From the NCBI GenBank assembly GCA_963707835.1, contig CAVPRI010000002.1, positions 930,001 to 994,000 on the forward strand: 64,000 bases of DNA. The letters run 5' to 3'. The position numbers and the translations under genes were made by a program. Shown piece after piece: positions 46,968 to 56,052 of this stretch (the first letter of the stretch is position 1; each line of letters begins with the position of its first letter). This stretch comes from Bog-473 sp963707835. GTDB lineage: Bacteria; Actinomycetota; Acidimicrobiia; Acidimicrobiales; RAAP-2. The notes beneath the pieces are model-generated. The model had not been told where the DNA came from and did no database searches. It saw nothing but the letters and a program-made list of their open reading frames with translations.

Positions 46968-47693
46968 ATGACCGACAGCCCCTTCGTGCAGTACCGCCGC
47001 GACGGCGATGTGGGGATCATCACGCTGTCACGTGAGCCCCTCAACACCTACGACGGCGCCTTCGAGGCCCAGTTCCAGAGCTCTTGGAGGACAGCCGCCG
47101 ACGACGACAGCCATGTGGTGGTCATGCTGGCCACCGGCAAACACTTCTGCGCCGGGGCCGAGCTCAAGGACCGCCGGCCCGCACCGCAGGGCGTCACGGT
47201 GCTGCCCGCACCGGAGGAGGTGCGTCTGATCAAGTCGGTCATGAAGCCGACCATTGCCGCCGTCCAGGGTGGCTGCGTGGGCGGAGGCCAGCGGATGGTG
47301 TGGCCGTGCGATCTCGTGTTCTGCACCGAGGACGCGTTCTTCCGCGACCCGACAGCCGGCTTCATGGGCATCGGCGGTATCCAGTCCCACCTGCACACGT
47401 GGTTCTACGGGCCGCGCCTGGCCAAGGAGATGATCTACTCCGGCATGCGGCTCCCGGCGCGCCGCCTGTACGAGATGGGGCAGGTGAACCGCCTCTACCC
47501 CGACACCGAGACCCTGCACGCCGAGACCCTGGCGTTTGCCCACGAGGTGAGCCTTCAGGACCCCGTGGCACTCCGGCAGGCCAAGCGGGCGTCCGACATC
47601 ACCATGGACATCATGGGCCAGCACTACGTGCTGTCGCGGATGGGCGAGCTCCTCGACGAATTCCCCCAGATGCGGCGGGCGGGGTCGGACTGA
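46968..47693 (+). CDS. Enoyl-CoA hydratase/isomerase family protein
   Basis: The 241-residue crotonase-fold protein starts at ATG 46968 after ACAGGAGG. It has GIITLSREPLNTYDG, the first oxyanion segment GKHFCAGAELKDRR and the second, AAVQGGCVGGGQRMVWPCDLVFC. The usual catalytic Glu pair is not obvious: the region after GG reads DAFFRDPTAGFMGIGG, with Asp and neutral residues at those places, so it may catalyse another crotonase reaction. It stands alone upstream of the ligase genes. Confidence 0.87.
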   Translation: MTDSPFVQYRRDGDVGIITLSREPLNTYDGAFEAQFQSSWRTAADDDSHVVVMLATGKHFCAGAELKDRRPAPQGVTVLPAPEEVRLIKSVMKPTIAAVQGGCVGGGQRMVWPCDLVFCTEDAFFRDPTAGFMGIGGIQSHLHTWFYGPRLAKEMIYSGMRLPARRLYEMGQVNRLYPDTETLHAETLAFAHEVSLQDPVALRQAKRASDITMDIMGQHYVLSRMGELLDEFPQMRRAGSD

Positions 47694-47752
47694 GCGGGGC
47701 CCGCGTTTCGCGGGCAAGGGATCGGGACGGGACCGAACCCCTGCCCTCGGCG

Positions 47753-48724
47753 GTGCGGCCCATGCTCGCCGTGGCCGGCGCCCTGCCGACGGACGACGCC
47801 GGTTGGGCCTTCGAGGTCAAGTGGGACGGCATCCGGGCCGTCCTCTTCGTGGACCGTGGACGGGTGCGCGCCGTGAGCCGAAACGATCTCGACCTCACCG
47901 GCTCCTTCCCCGAGCTCGGTCACCTGGGTTCGTTCCTCGGCACGACCGCGTGCGTGCTCGACGGGGAAATCGTCGCCATGGGCGGTGACGGACGGCCGAG
48001 CTTCTCGCGGCTCCAGCGCCGCATGCATGTCAGCGATCGGCGCGACGCCGAGCGGCGAGCTGCGTCAGACCCGGTCAGCTTCGTGGCCTTCGACCTGCTG
48101 TACCTCGAAGGGCACTCCCTCCTCGACGCGCCCTATGACGAGCGGCGGGCCCGGCTCGAGTCGCTCCACCTCTCTGGGCCCGGCTTCACGACCACCGAGT
48201 CCTTCCGCGGCCTCCCCGGTGCCGACGTGCTCGCGGCCGCCGTGGCCAACGGGCTCGAGGGCGTCGTGGCCAAGCGGCGGGACACTCCCTACCGGGCCGG
48301 GCGGCGTCACCCCGACTGGATCAAGGTCAAGGCGGTGCGGGCCCAGGAGGTGGTCATCGGCGGCTGGACCGAGGGACGCGGCGAACGGGCCGGCAGTGTG
48401 GGCGCGCTTCTCATGGGCCTCCCGATCGGGGGTCCGGTCGACTCCAGCATGCTGCGCTACGTGGGGAAGGTGGGAACCGGTTTCACCGCCCGCGAGCGGG
48501 CCACCCTGCTCGGGACCCTGGGCCCGCTCGCCACCGGCGACAGTCCCTTCGACTCCCCCCTACCCAGGCGCGAGACGGCCGGGGCGCACTTCGTCCGCCC
48601 CGCAGTCGTCGGGGAGGTCAGCTTCGGCGAGTGGACCGAGGCCAAACGCCTCCGCCACCCGGTGTGGCGCGGTCTGCGTCCCGACAAGTCACCACGCCAG
48701 GTGGTGCCCGAGGAAGCGCCGTGA
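47753..48724 (+). CDS. ATP-dependent DNA ligase (LigC/LigD ligase domain)
   Basis: The protein has about 323 residues from GTG 47753 (ATG 47762 is close). Motif I holds the adenylated Lys in FEVKWDGIRAV; then VLDGEIVAMG (motif III), VAFDLLYLEGHSLLDAPYDERRARLE, GLEGVVAKRRDTPYRAGRR (motif IV) and WIKVKAVRAQEVVIGGW (motif V). An OB domain follows, with LRYVGKVGTGF and VVGEVSFGEWTE. It seals nicked DNA and with the next gene forms an NHEJ-type pair. Its TGA overlaps the polymerase GTG. Confidence 0.92.
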   Translation: MRPMLAVAGALPTDDAGWAFEVKWDGIRAVLFVDRGRVRAVSRNDLDLTGSFPELGHLGSFLGTTACVLDGEIVAMGGDGRPSFSRLQRRMHVSDRRDAERRAASDPVSFVAFDLLYLEGHSLLDAPYDERRARLESLHLSGPGFTTTESFRGLPGADVLAAAVANGLEGVVAKRRDTPYRAGRRHPDWIKVKAVRAQEVVIGGWTEGRGERAGSVGALLMGLPIGGPVDSSMLRYVGKVGTGFTARERATLLGTLGPLATGDSPFDSPLPRRETAGAHFVRPAVVGEVSFGEWTEAKRLRHPVWRGLRPDKSPRQVVPEEAP

Positions 48725-49661
48725 CCCCGGCGGCGAACAGGGCCACGCGCGACGACGGTCGATGGGCGGGAGCTCACCGTCACCAATCTCGAGAAGGTCC
48801 TCTTCCCAGGGTGCGGTTTCACCAAGGGCCAGTTGATCGACTACTACCTGCGCATCGCGCCGGTACTCCTGCCGCACCTGCGAGAACGGGCACTGACGAT
48901 GCGGCGTTTCCCCGACGGGGTCGATGGCTCTTCGTTCTTCGCCAAGCACGTGCCGGCCGGCGCTCCCGATTGGGTGGGCTCCGTGACGGTGCCCTCGGGT
49001 GGTGCCAGGAGCGAGAAGGAATCCGTGACCTACGTAGTGGTCGACGACCTCCCGACCCTGGCATGGGTGGCCAACCTCGGAGCCATCGAGCTGCACGTGC
49101 CGCTGTGGCACGCGTCCCCGAACCGCGCGTTGCCGGCCCGGCCCGACCACATGGTGTTCGACCTCGACCCCGGAGAGGGCACTGGCATGGTCGAGTGCTG
49201 TGCCGTCGCCACCCTCATCGCCGGCGAGCTAGAGCCGGCCGGCGAACGAGTGCCTGGCCAAGACCAGTGGCTCCAAGGGACTCCAGCTCTACACCCCGGT
49301 GGGTCCGAGAGCCTCCTGGGACGACGTGCGGTCCCGGGCCCACCAGCTGGCCCGCAAGCTCGAGACGGACCACCGCGAACTGGTGGTGTCCAACATGCGG
49401 ACCTCGCTGCGCCGGGGCAGGGTCCTCATCGACTGGAGCCAGAACCATCCGGCCAAGACCACCGTGTGCGCCTACTCGGTGCGCGCCATGCCTACGCCGA
49501 CGGTGTCGACCCCGGTCACCCTCGCCGAGGTCCACGCCTGCGCCACCAAGGGCGACCCGCTGCTGCTGCGCTTCGAGACCGACGCGGTCCTGCGCCGGGT
49601 CGAGCGCCAAGGGGACCTGTTCGCGGCGCTCGGTCTCCCTGGAGCCGGTCCCCCTCGTTGA
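48721..49661 (+). pseudogene. LigD-type primase/polymerase domain protein, two frameshifts
   Basis: GTG 48721 overlaps the ligase stop. The natural protein starts MTPAANRATRDD and then needs one base fewer near 48765 to reach VDGRELTVTNLEKVLFPG. The main frame runs through TKGQLIDYYLRIAPVLLPHL, PRFPDG-type FPDGVDGSSFFAKH and DHMVFDLDPGEG (metal-binding Asp pair). Near 49250 a second shift leads to KTSGSKGLQLYTPVGPR, RKLETDHRELVVSNMR and VLIDWSQNHPAKTTVCAYSVRA, ending at 49661. This is a complete polymerase domain broken twice by single bases. It fills gaps with ribonucleotides or dNTPs during NHEJ. No ku gene lies in the window. Confidence 0.84.
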
Positions 49662-49754
49662 GGGCGCCACACCCGCGATGCATCTCCCGCGCAGAATGAA
49701 ACAGGATGAATAGTCCAACCAGTTCGACCCACAGGTCCGCATGGAGAACCCAGG

Positions 49755-50189
49755 ATGCCAACCCCGAGATACGTTGCCTACGAAGCTGCCGACCCTTACT
49801 TCAACCTGGTTCGAGGGGCACTCGCCGACCGCGTCGACGGCGATCATTTCTTCGACGTCGTCTCTCACGACATCGTCTATGAGATCCTCTACGACTTTCC
49901 GGGTTGGCCTCGCAGCATCCACGGGCGCGCCGAGCTCATGCACCAGTTCAAGGGGTACGGCGACAACATTGCGCTTACGTCCGCCGATCACTTGACGACC
50001 CGAACGACGGACGACGGTCGTGTCGTCGTCATCGAGTACGAAGTCCATGGGACCGTCCTGGCGACCGGGGTTGCCTACGAGAATCGATTCTGTTCAATCA
50101 TCGAAATCCAGAACCGGAAGATCGCTCACTGGAGGGACTACATGGACTCGCTTGCGGCCTGGAATGCCTTGACGGCGCAGGCCCCATAA
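49755..50189 (+). CDS. NTF2-like/SnoaL-type protein
   Basis: The 144-residue protein starts at ATG 49755. Features are a helical start (DPYFNLVRGALADRVDGDHFFDVVSHDIVYEI, in parts), PGWPRSIHGRAELMHQFKGYGD and closing strands VVVIEYEVHGTVLATGVAYENRFCSIIEIQNRKIAHWRDYMD, again in parts. The HGRAELMxxF and KIAHWRDYMD motifs are the usual SnoaL-like signature. Base composition is lower in GC than its neighbours. Ligand or reaction unknown. Confidence 0.82.
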   Translation: MPTPRYVAYEAADPYFNLVRGALADRVDGDHFFDVVSHDIVYEILYDFPGWPRSIHGRAELMHQFKGYGDNIALTSADHLTTRTTDDGRVVVIEYEVHGTVLATGVAYENRFCSIIEIQNRKIAHWRDYMDSLAAWNALTAQAP

Positions 50190-50326
50190 CAGACATACTC
50201 GATCGACACTCGACAAGGACGCACCGCGCGGCGTCCAACCGCGACTCTTCCCGAGTCCCGCCCCACCGCACCACTCGGCGTACTGCGATGGTCAGCGAGA
50301 TGGCGGTCTGGCCCGAGAACGATGCG

Positions 50327-50854
50327 TCAGAGCCCGACGCGCCCATCCGACAATTCACGTGTTGCGTCAGCGTGTCCTGCGTGCCGCGCCGTCTCGTCGA
50401 CGAGATGGAGCAGGACGAATCGCAGGTCGTGGCCTTTCGCCCAGCCGGAGCCCACGGTGGTAATCGGCAGTGAGCGGACCATCCCGTCAGTCTTTGCGGC
50501 GCGTTGCTCGTACGCAGCTACGGCCTCGCTGAGACTGACTTCTGGGCCAGGCCGGAACTCTGCGTCGTCGTGACTCACTTCGGCTCCCGCAAATCCCCCG
50601 TCGATCCATCGCCACTCCACTCGAGTCAGGTGATTCACGATGCCAATGACCGGGAGGAGCCTGCCCTCGAGCGTCCACCGGGCTTGATCCTCGTTCAAAC
50701 CGAGTGTCTTTCGCAGCACCGCGTGGCGCAGGTAGTTGAGGAACTGCAGCAGCAGTTCTGTTTCGTCAGGGCTTCCCTTCGGAAATGCGAGGTCGCCGTC
50801 AGCGATGGGGACGGCCGGTTTGAGAACGGCATGCTGGTACTTGTCGGAGGCCAT
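50327..50854 (-). CDS. DinB-family (DUF664) protein
   Basis: The 175-residue protein is read from ATG 50854; TTG 50917 would add 21 residues. It is a four-helix DinB-like bundle: ELLLQFLNYLRHAVLRKTLGLNEDQARW, then VNHLTRVEWRWIDGGF with a His ligand, and LLHLVDETARHAGHADATREL carrying the HxxxH ligands. DUF664 members bind a metal and are thought to be thiol-dependent transferases. The substrate is unknown. GC content is lower than average. Confidence 0.85.
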   Translation of the reverse strand: MASDKYQHAVLKPAVPIADGDLAFPKGSPDETELLLQFLNYLRHAVLRKTLGLNEDQARWTLEGRLLPVIGIVNHLTRVEWRWIDGGFAGAEVSHDDAEFRPGPEVSLSEAVAAYEQRAAKTDGMVRSLPITTVGSGWAKGHDLRFVLLHLVDETARHAGHADATRELSDGRVGL

Positions 50855-51009
50855 GGTCACATCATGATCGAGAGGGTCAGTGAGCTCAATCGTCGGCGCC
50901 CAGAGGGAATCCGCCAACGTCTCTCACGATGAGCATGCCCGTCCGCTTTCGAATTTGATCGGCACTTGGTACGTGCATCGGCAAGTATGCTCAAACGACA
51001 CACCCACCG

Positions 51010-51978
51010 TTGACAATCGGGACGCGAGCAGGCGTGCTATTTCCCCGCACAACCGGACGGATGGTGTCAGTCGGCCTTCTGGCTGTCGCCCTCGCCGTCA
51101 GTATTCCCTTCTTCATGCGGCCAGCCGGCGCTGCAACGCCGCCGCCGACCACTGCGTCCCACTACGAGGCGACCACGGACTCAGGCCAGCTCAATGCCCA
51201 AGGGAGATCGGCGGGGCAGGCCGGAGCCCAAGGTCTGGTCATCTTGGACTTCGGCCGGCCCGCGGTCAGTGGCTCCACCTCGGGGACCGTGGATTTCAGC
51301 GGCAGTTTCGTCTCGCTGGCTTCCATCGTCGCCGCCGCGGCCAGTTACATCCAGGGCTATTTCGCGACTGCGCCATCACGCCTCCACTTGGATCTCGCCA
51401 TCGGGACAAATGACAGCTGCGGTTCCGGACAACCGTGCGGAGGCATCGTCTGCGGCTGCAGATTCGAGCCGCCGAGTTTCGCAACATGGGGAGCTCAGCT
51501 GGCCGCCGCCGTTGAACAGGCCCAATCGCAAGCCAATGCCCTCAAGAATCGGGCGGGCTTCACGGACGTGATCACCGTCGTGGCCGGAGATGATGCCGAA
51601 CCTGCGTTCGATCCCGGATATCAGAACACGTATGACCTTCAATCCGGATATGCCGCCGCCGTTGGGGGCTTCCAACCAGCCATGATCGATTTTGGTTCTG
51701 CCGAACCAGGATTCTGGTCCAACGACCAGCTGCTACAGATAGCCAACGGGTTCAGGCCCAACGTCGCAGTACCGGAGATCTACTTTGGTTCCGAGGTCTC
51801 CTCATGGACATCGCTCATCTCCTATGCCAAGACACGCGGTCGGGCTCTCGTGGTCTTCGGGGTCTTGACCGCCCCGAATGGCGTCGGCCCCCAGGTCGGC
51901 TACAGCTCCCTCTTGGATGCCATCCAACCGATCACGGGGCAGACGACTATCGACTGGCGTACGAACATCAGCCGCTGA
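51010..51978 (+). CDS. Secreted protein of unknown function
   Basis: I recognise no family. The 322-residue frame starts at TTG 51010 (an ATG at 51061 is a plausible start). It has a signal peptide ending near PAGAAT. The mature part alternates helices and strands in a way that could be a TIM-like barrel: LVILDFGRPAV, HLDLAIGTNDSC, ITVVAGDDAEPAFD, PAMIDFGSAEPGFWS, VPEIYFG and ALVVFGVLTAP strands. A four-Cys cluster (CGSGQPCGGIVCGC) sits in a loop. The repeated acidic strand ends recall glycoside-hydrolase-like barrels, but there is no firm signature. Confidence 0.6.
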   Translation: MTIGTRAGVLFPRTTGRMVSVGLLAVALAVSIPFFMRPAGAATPPPTTASHYEATTDSGQLNAQGRSAGQAGAQGLVILDFGRPAVSGSTSGTVDFSGSFVSLASIVAAAASYIQGYFATAPSRLHLDLAIGTNDSCGSGQPCGGIVCGCRFEPPSFATWGAQLAAAVEQAQSQANALKNRAGFTDVITVVAGDDAEPAFDPGYQNTYDLQSGYAAAVGGFQPAMIDFGSAEPGFWSNDQLLQIANGFRPNVAVPEIYFGSEVSSWTSLISYAKTRGRALVVFGVLTAPNGVGPQVGYSSLLDAIQPITGQTTIDWRTNISR

Positions 51979-52098
51979 CCGAGGAGATCGTCTGAGGGAT
52001 CGGTCGGAATGTCGGTCTCGGTCCCGGAGCTCGGGGACCGCACGCCGTGAAGCTCCGGCTTCCATCGTGGCCGACCGCTCGGTGTAGACCGGTATGTC

Positions 52099-52359
52099 GT
52101 GAAGCTCAAGCTGGACCTGCACGAGATCTACAACCGCGGCGGCGATATCGATCGCGCCCTTCGAGGGATCATCGATGAAGCGGTCGAGAAGCGGGCTCGG
52201 TTGGTGGAGATCATCCCCGGCAAGGGAAGCGGGCAGCTCAAGAAGCGCGTCTTGCGATTCCTCGACCAAAGAGAGATCAAGGCGCTCTATGACCGAGTCG
52301 AGAAGGACTCGCGCAATTTTGGACGGATCTTCGTGCACTTCCGACCGAAGGAGAAGTGA
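52099..52359 (+). CDS. Stand-alone Smr-domain protein
   Basis: The 86-residue protein starts at GTG 52099. It contains only an Smr domain: LKLDLHEIY (LDxH motif), IDRALRGIIDEAV, then VEIIPGKGSGQLKKRVLRFLDQ (GxGxG-like loop) and a final strand IFVHFRPKE. Smr domains are nicking or RNA/DNA endonucleases, usually fused to MutS2 or other modules; stand-alone forms exist. The TGA overlaps a GTG in the frame of the next gene, which suggests, without proving, translational coupling. Confidence 0.88.
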   Translation: MKLKLDLHEIYNRGGDIDRALRGIIDEAVEKRARLVEIIPGKGSGQLKKRVLRFLDQREIKALYDRVEKDSRNFGRIFVHFRPKEK

Positions 52360-52598
52360 CTGCACACTTGGTGCCAGCGCCTACGGGAGGCGCCCGGCGC
52401 AAGCGAGAACGGGCCAAGACTCTTGCGACGTGTCCGAAGGTCCCATGGCACGATGGAGCGAATGCGACACTGGCTGTCACAGTCCCTGTTGGCCATCTTC
52501 ACCCAGAGGAGTCCTCGTCGCGGCAGCTGTCGGTGTCGGAGCAGTTCGTTGGATACCTTGCGATACTCGTGATGCCATCTCCCGAAGGTCGGCCCGGG

Positions 52599-53504
52599 AT
52601 GTCGAGCAACGACGCCGACGTCCACCAGGGTCCACTCATCCATGTGGACGATCCGGCCGATCCCCAACTCGGCCTCTATCGTGATCTCAACGACCCGGCG
52701 GCGCGGGGCGGCATGGAGACTGCGCATTCGATCTTCGTGGTCGAGGGGAAGCTCACGGTTGAGCGGCTGCTGACTTCCGCCTACCGCATCCGTTCGCTCC
52801 TGGTGGACGACCATCAAGTCACCGCCTCGAGTGACCTGGTCACCGCAACCCGGGCACGAGGCGTGCCGGTGTACGTAGGGTCCCGAGCCGCGGTGGCGGA
52901 GACGGTCGGCTTCAATCTCCACCGGGGTGTCGTCGCCGTTGCCGAACGTCCGTCACCGCTCAAGCCCGAGCGCGTGCTTGCTGATGCCGTCCAGATAGCC
53001 CGGGCCGCGGGCTCCTTCCCCCTGGTGGCGATCCTCGAGGGCCTCAACGACTACGAGAACATCGGCGCGCTGTTCCGCAACGCCGCCGCCTTTGGCGTGA
53101 CTGGTGTCCTTCTCGATCCGAGTTCTGCCGACCCGCTCTACCGACGATCGATCCGCGTCTCTGTGGGGTACGTCCTCCACATGTCCTTCGCACGGCTCAC
53201 CCCATGGCCTGCCGGACTGCAACAAGCACGGGACGCCGGGTTCCTGATCGCTGCCATGACGCCCCGCACTGCCTCAGCCGCGGATGTGCCAACCCTCGGG
53301 CTCGCTGCGCTCAAAGATCGGATGTCTGGTCGAGATCGACCCCAAGGCCTCGCCCTACTGCTCGGCGCTGAAGGTCCGGGCCTGACACAAGAAGCCATCG
53401 CAGCCTCTGATGTCGTGGTGTCGATCCCCATGGCGGGGGGAGTCGACTCCCTCAATGTGGCCACTGCGGCCGCCGTCGCGTTCCACGCTGCATTGGGTAC
53501 CTGA
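52599..53504 (+). CDS. TrmH/SpoU-family RNA 2'-O-methyltransferase
   Basis: The protein has 301 residues from ATG 52599; the frame is open from GTG 52356, but the extra 81 residues are not family-like. An N-terminal L30e-like substrate-binding part (HSIFVVEGKLTVERLLTSAYRIRSLLVD) precedes the SPOUT knot: PLVAILEGLNDYENIGALFRNAAAFGV (motif 1), LALLLGAEGPGLTQEAI (motif 2) and VSIPMAGGVDSLNVATAAAVAFH (motif 3). It uses SAM to methylate a ribose 2'-OH in rRNA or tRNA. The target is unknown. Confidence 0.92.
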   Translation: MSSNDADVHQGPLIHVDDPADPQLGLYRDLNDPAARGGMETAHSIFVVEGKLTVERLLTSAYRIRSLLVDDHQVTASSDLVTATRARGVPVYVGSRAAVAETVGFNLHRGVVAVAERPSPLKPERVLADAVQIARAAGSFPLVAILEGLNDYENIGALFRNAAAFGVTGVLLDPSSADPLYRRSIRVSVGYVLHMSFARLTPWPAGLQQARDAGFLIAAMTPRTASAADVPTLGLAALKDRMSGRDRPQGLALLLGAEGPGLTQEAIAASDVVVSIPMAGGVDSLNVATAAAVAFHAALGT

Positions 53505-53555
53505 CGTCAGCCGGCACCTGGGGCAAGGCGGACCCGTGGTGGCCCCGGCCCGGCG

Positions 53556-53933
53556 TCATCCCATGGCGAGCTCAGTAGCTGAAGGTGACGGTGTTTCGTC
53601 GCCGATCCAGTCCCACAACTGCACCGATCCACCCATGCGGGCATTCGGTAACAGGGTGGCGCCATCGAGACCGCGGGAATTGAAGCAGATGGGGCAAACG
53701 AGCAGTTCGCCGCCTGCTCCTTCGTAACGCTCCATGAGGTCGGGCAGGCTGGGGCAGCCGTCGCAGGCCACCCCGGTTGCGACGCCCTTTGTCGCGAGTC
53801 GGACCGCTTCTTTTGTCAGGAACATGAGCGTGTGACGGCCAGCCTCGGCCGCACCGACCGCCACCAGGAGCGCCACGGTGACCTTCTCGGGATCCTCGAG
53901 GCCGGTGGTCAGGCTCACGGCGGCCCGGCTCAT
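53556..53933 (-). CDS. DsrE-family protein
   Basis: The 125-residue protein has the DsrE/F sulfur-relay-like fold: LTTGLEDPEKVTVALLVAVGAAEAGRHTLMFLTKEAV, then GVACDGCPSLPDLMERYEGAGGELLVCPICFNSRGL. Three Cys residues (DGC, VCPIC) could serve as sulfur carrier or redox sites. ATG 53933 overlaps the stop of the DUF4242 gene (ATGA), so the two are co-translated. Role unknown. Confidence 0.85.
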   Translation of the reverse strand: MSRAAVSLTTGLEDPEKVTVALLVAVGAAEAGRHTLMFLTKEAVRLATKGVATGVACDGCPSLPDLMERYEGAGGELLVCPICFNSRGLDGATLLPNARMGGSVQLWDWIGDETPSPSATELAMG

Positions 53934-54211
53934 CGGGTCGCCTCAGCCGTGGTCGGATCGATGACGGCGCTAACCTGGTGCACGGCGTCGACCGGGAAAC
54001 CTCCGCTGCGGCCGTGCTCACGAACCATCTCCTCACTGGCGGCGATGTAGACACAGGTGATCTTGTCGTCACTGACGTAACTGCGGAGCCATTGGATGTC
54101 CGGCCCCAAGGGCTTGAGCACCTCATTGGACTTGCCGGCGATCTGCGCCAGGGCGGCGGCGTCCATCTGGCCGGCGCCGGGAACGGTTCGCTCGATCACG
54201 TACTTGGGCAT
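53930..54211 (-). CDS. DUF4242 family protein
   Basis: The 93-residue protein starts at ATG 54211. MPKYVIERTVPGAGQMDAAAL, IQWLRSYVSDDKITCVYIAASEEMVREHGRSGGFPVD (in parts) and ending with DPTTAE fit DUF4242, small ferredoxin-like proteins sometimes described as nickel-binding. The Cys in the CVYIA strand and the His in REHGR are the conserved positions. It is the first gene of a two-gene leftward operon with the DsrE gene. Confidence 0.88.
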   Translation of the reverse strand: MPKYVIERTVPGAGQMDAAALAQIAGKSNEVLKPLGPDIQWLRSYVSDDKITCVYIAASEEMVREHGRSGGFPVDAVHQVSAVIDPTTAEATR

Positions 54212-54375
54212 GATGCTCGCCCCTCTCTTCTCGTCGACCAGCCGGGCGGCGGATCCCGCTACTGGCTCGTGATTGAAAGATACGGAGGGCAGCGCGCCGC
54301 GACATGGGGTATTTGCCCCAGAGCCGCGAGTTGGGATTCCCAGCCGTTGCGACTAGCGAAAACTAAGGTCCCGGC

Positions 54376-56052
54376 ATGTCAGATTCCGGGGTCCGGCTCG
54401 CCGACCTGCTCATGGCGCTGTCACTCGCCACCGACCTGGGATTCGGCCAGCCCCCCGAGCACATGCTGCGCTCTGCTCGCATCGCCATGCGCCTGGGTGA
54501 TCGTCTCGGCCTCGAGCCCGACGAGCTCGCGACCCTCTACGACGTGAGCATCCTCACGTACGTCGGATGTCCCGTGTACGGCAACGAGGCCTCTGCCCTC
54601 TTCGGGGACGACATCGACTTCCGCTCCCGCGCCCTCGAGCTCGACCTGGCCGGGTTCCCGGCCATGGTCTTCATGCTCCGGCGCGCCGGGTCGGGCGGCT
54701 CAGCCTTCGAGCGGGTCCGCCAGGCCTCGGTCTTCATGGTGACGAGCGGGCGCAGCATGCTCGACCAAATGGCCAATCATTGTTCGGCTGCCGGCATGCT
54801 GGCTGATCGACTCCAGCTCGGCCCCGACGTCCGGGCCGGGATCGAACAGGCCTATGCCCGATGGGACGGTAAAGGCGTACCCCGCGAACTGGAGGGAGAG
54901 GGTCTTGCGCTGTCGGCCCGTATCGCGCACGTCGCCGAGGCCTGTGAGCTCTTCGAGCGCACCTCCGGCGTCGACGCTGCCGTGGAGATGACGCGCTCGC
55001 GGCGCGGCACCCACTTCGACCCGGCGGTCGTCGACGCGGTGGTAGCCGATCCAGCGCCACTCTTCGCGAAGTTGACGGACGACTCGTTCGAAGACCTCCT
55101 GGCCACCGAACCGACTGGCCCGCCCCGCTCTCAGCGAGGACGAGCTCGACCATGCGCTGGAGGCCATCGCCGACTTCTGTGACGTGCGCTGCCCCTACTT
55201 CGCCGGCCATGGAAGGGGGACGGCGGCGCTCGTGGAGGCAGGCGGCGTCGTTCCTCGCCGTGCCAGCCGCCGAGAACCGTTTCGCCCGACGCGCCGCGCT
55301 CGTGCACGACGTCGGGCGCTTCGGCGTGCCCGGCACGGTGTGGGACAAGGCCGGACCGCTCAGCACCAGCGACCTCGAGCGCATGCGACTGCACGTCTAC
55401 TACGTCGAGCGGATCTTCAGCCGCCCGGAGCCGCTACGACGCATCGGACTCCTGGCTGCTACCCACCACGAGAGGATGGACGGCTCGGGCTACCACCGCG
55501 GCGTCGGCGCAGCCATGCTGTCGATCCCGGCGCGCCTGCTCGCGGCGGCGGACGTCTACCAGGCGCTGCTCGAGCCCCGCCCCCACCGCGGTGCGTTCAC
55601 CCCGGACGAGGCCGCCGGCGTCCTCCGAGCCGAGGGCAAGGCGGGACGACTCGACCCGGCCGCCGATCGACGCGGTGCTGGGGGCCGCGGGACACACGGC
55701 CGGTAGAGTCCGTGCCGGGGGTCCCGCCGGCCTCACCGCCCGCGAGAGCGAGGTGCTGGCCCTGCTGGCAGAAGGTCTGCCCAACAAGATCATCGCCCGC
55801 CGGCTCGAAATCAGTCCCAAGACGGTGGGGAACCACGTCGAGCACATCTACACCAAGCTGGGCGTCTCCAACCGTGCTGGGGCGGCCATGGAAGCCATGG
55901 CGCACGGCCTCGTCGGTCCAGCGAAGACGTCAGGTCGGCTGAGCCTCCGACGAAGCGGAGCAGAGCATCGGGAGGCCGCGCAGTGTGGCCTCTCTCCGCT
56001 GGGACGGAGACTCCTCAGCGGCGAGCCAGGCGGCGGCCGCTCTCCGTGCTGA
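54376..56052 (+). pseudogene. HD-GYP-type phosphohydrolase / LuxR regulator, three frameshifts
   Basis: ATG 54376 opens a 240-residue clean stretch with an HD-like domain (LYDVSILTYVGCPVYGNE, AYARWDGKGVPRELEGEGLAL). Near 55125 the natural frame moves on (ALSEDELDHALEAIADFCDV), again near 55235 (FARRAALVHDVGRFGVPGTVWD, THHERMDGSGYH), and near 55670 to a LuxR helix-turn-helix (LTARESEVLALLAEGLPNKIIARRLEISPKTVGNHV). HDVGRFGVP and HHERxDGSGYH are the HD-GYP signature for cyclic-di-GMP phosphodiesterases. Read through, it is a ~540-residue sensor-regulator. The end is 55942 or 56052 depending on frame. Confidence 0.8.

Noticed and set aside
47698..47714. GCCCGCG-TTT-CGCGGGC hairpin between the enoyl-CoA hydratase and ligase genes as a terminator
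   Set aside because: No T run follows on either strand and the ligase frame is open across it; it could be a weak attenuator but nothing supports that.
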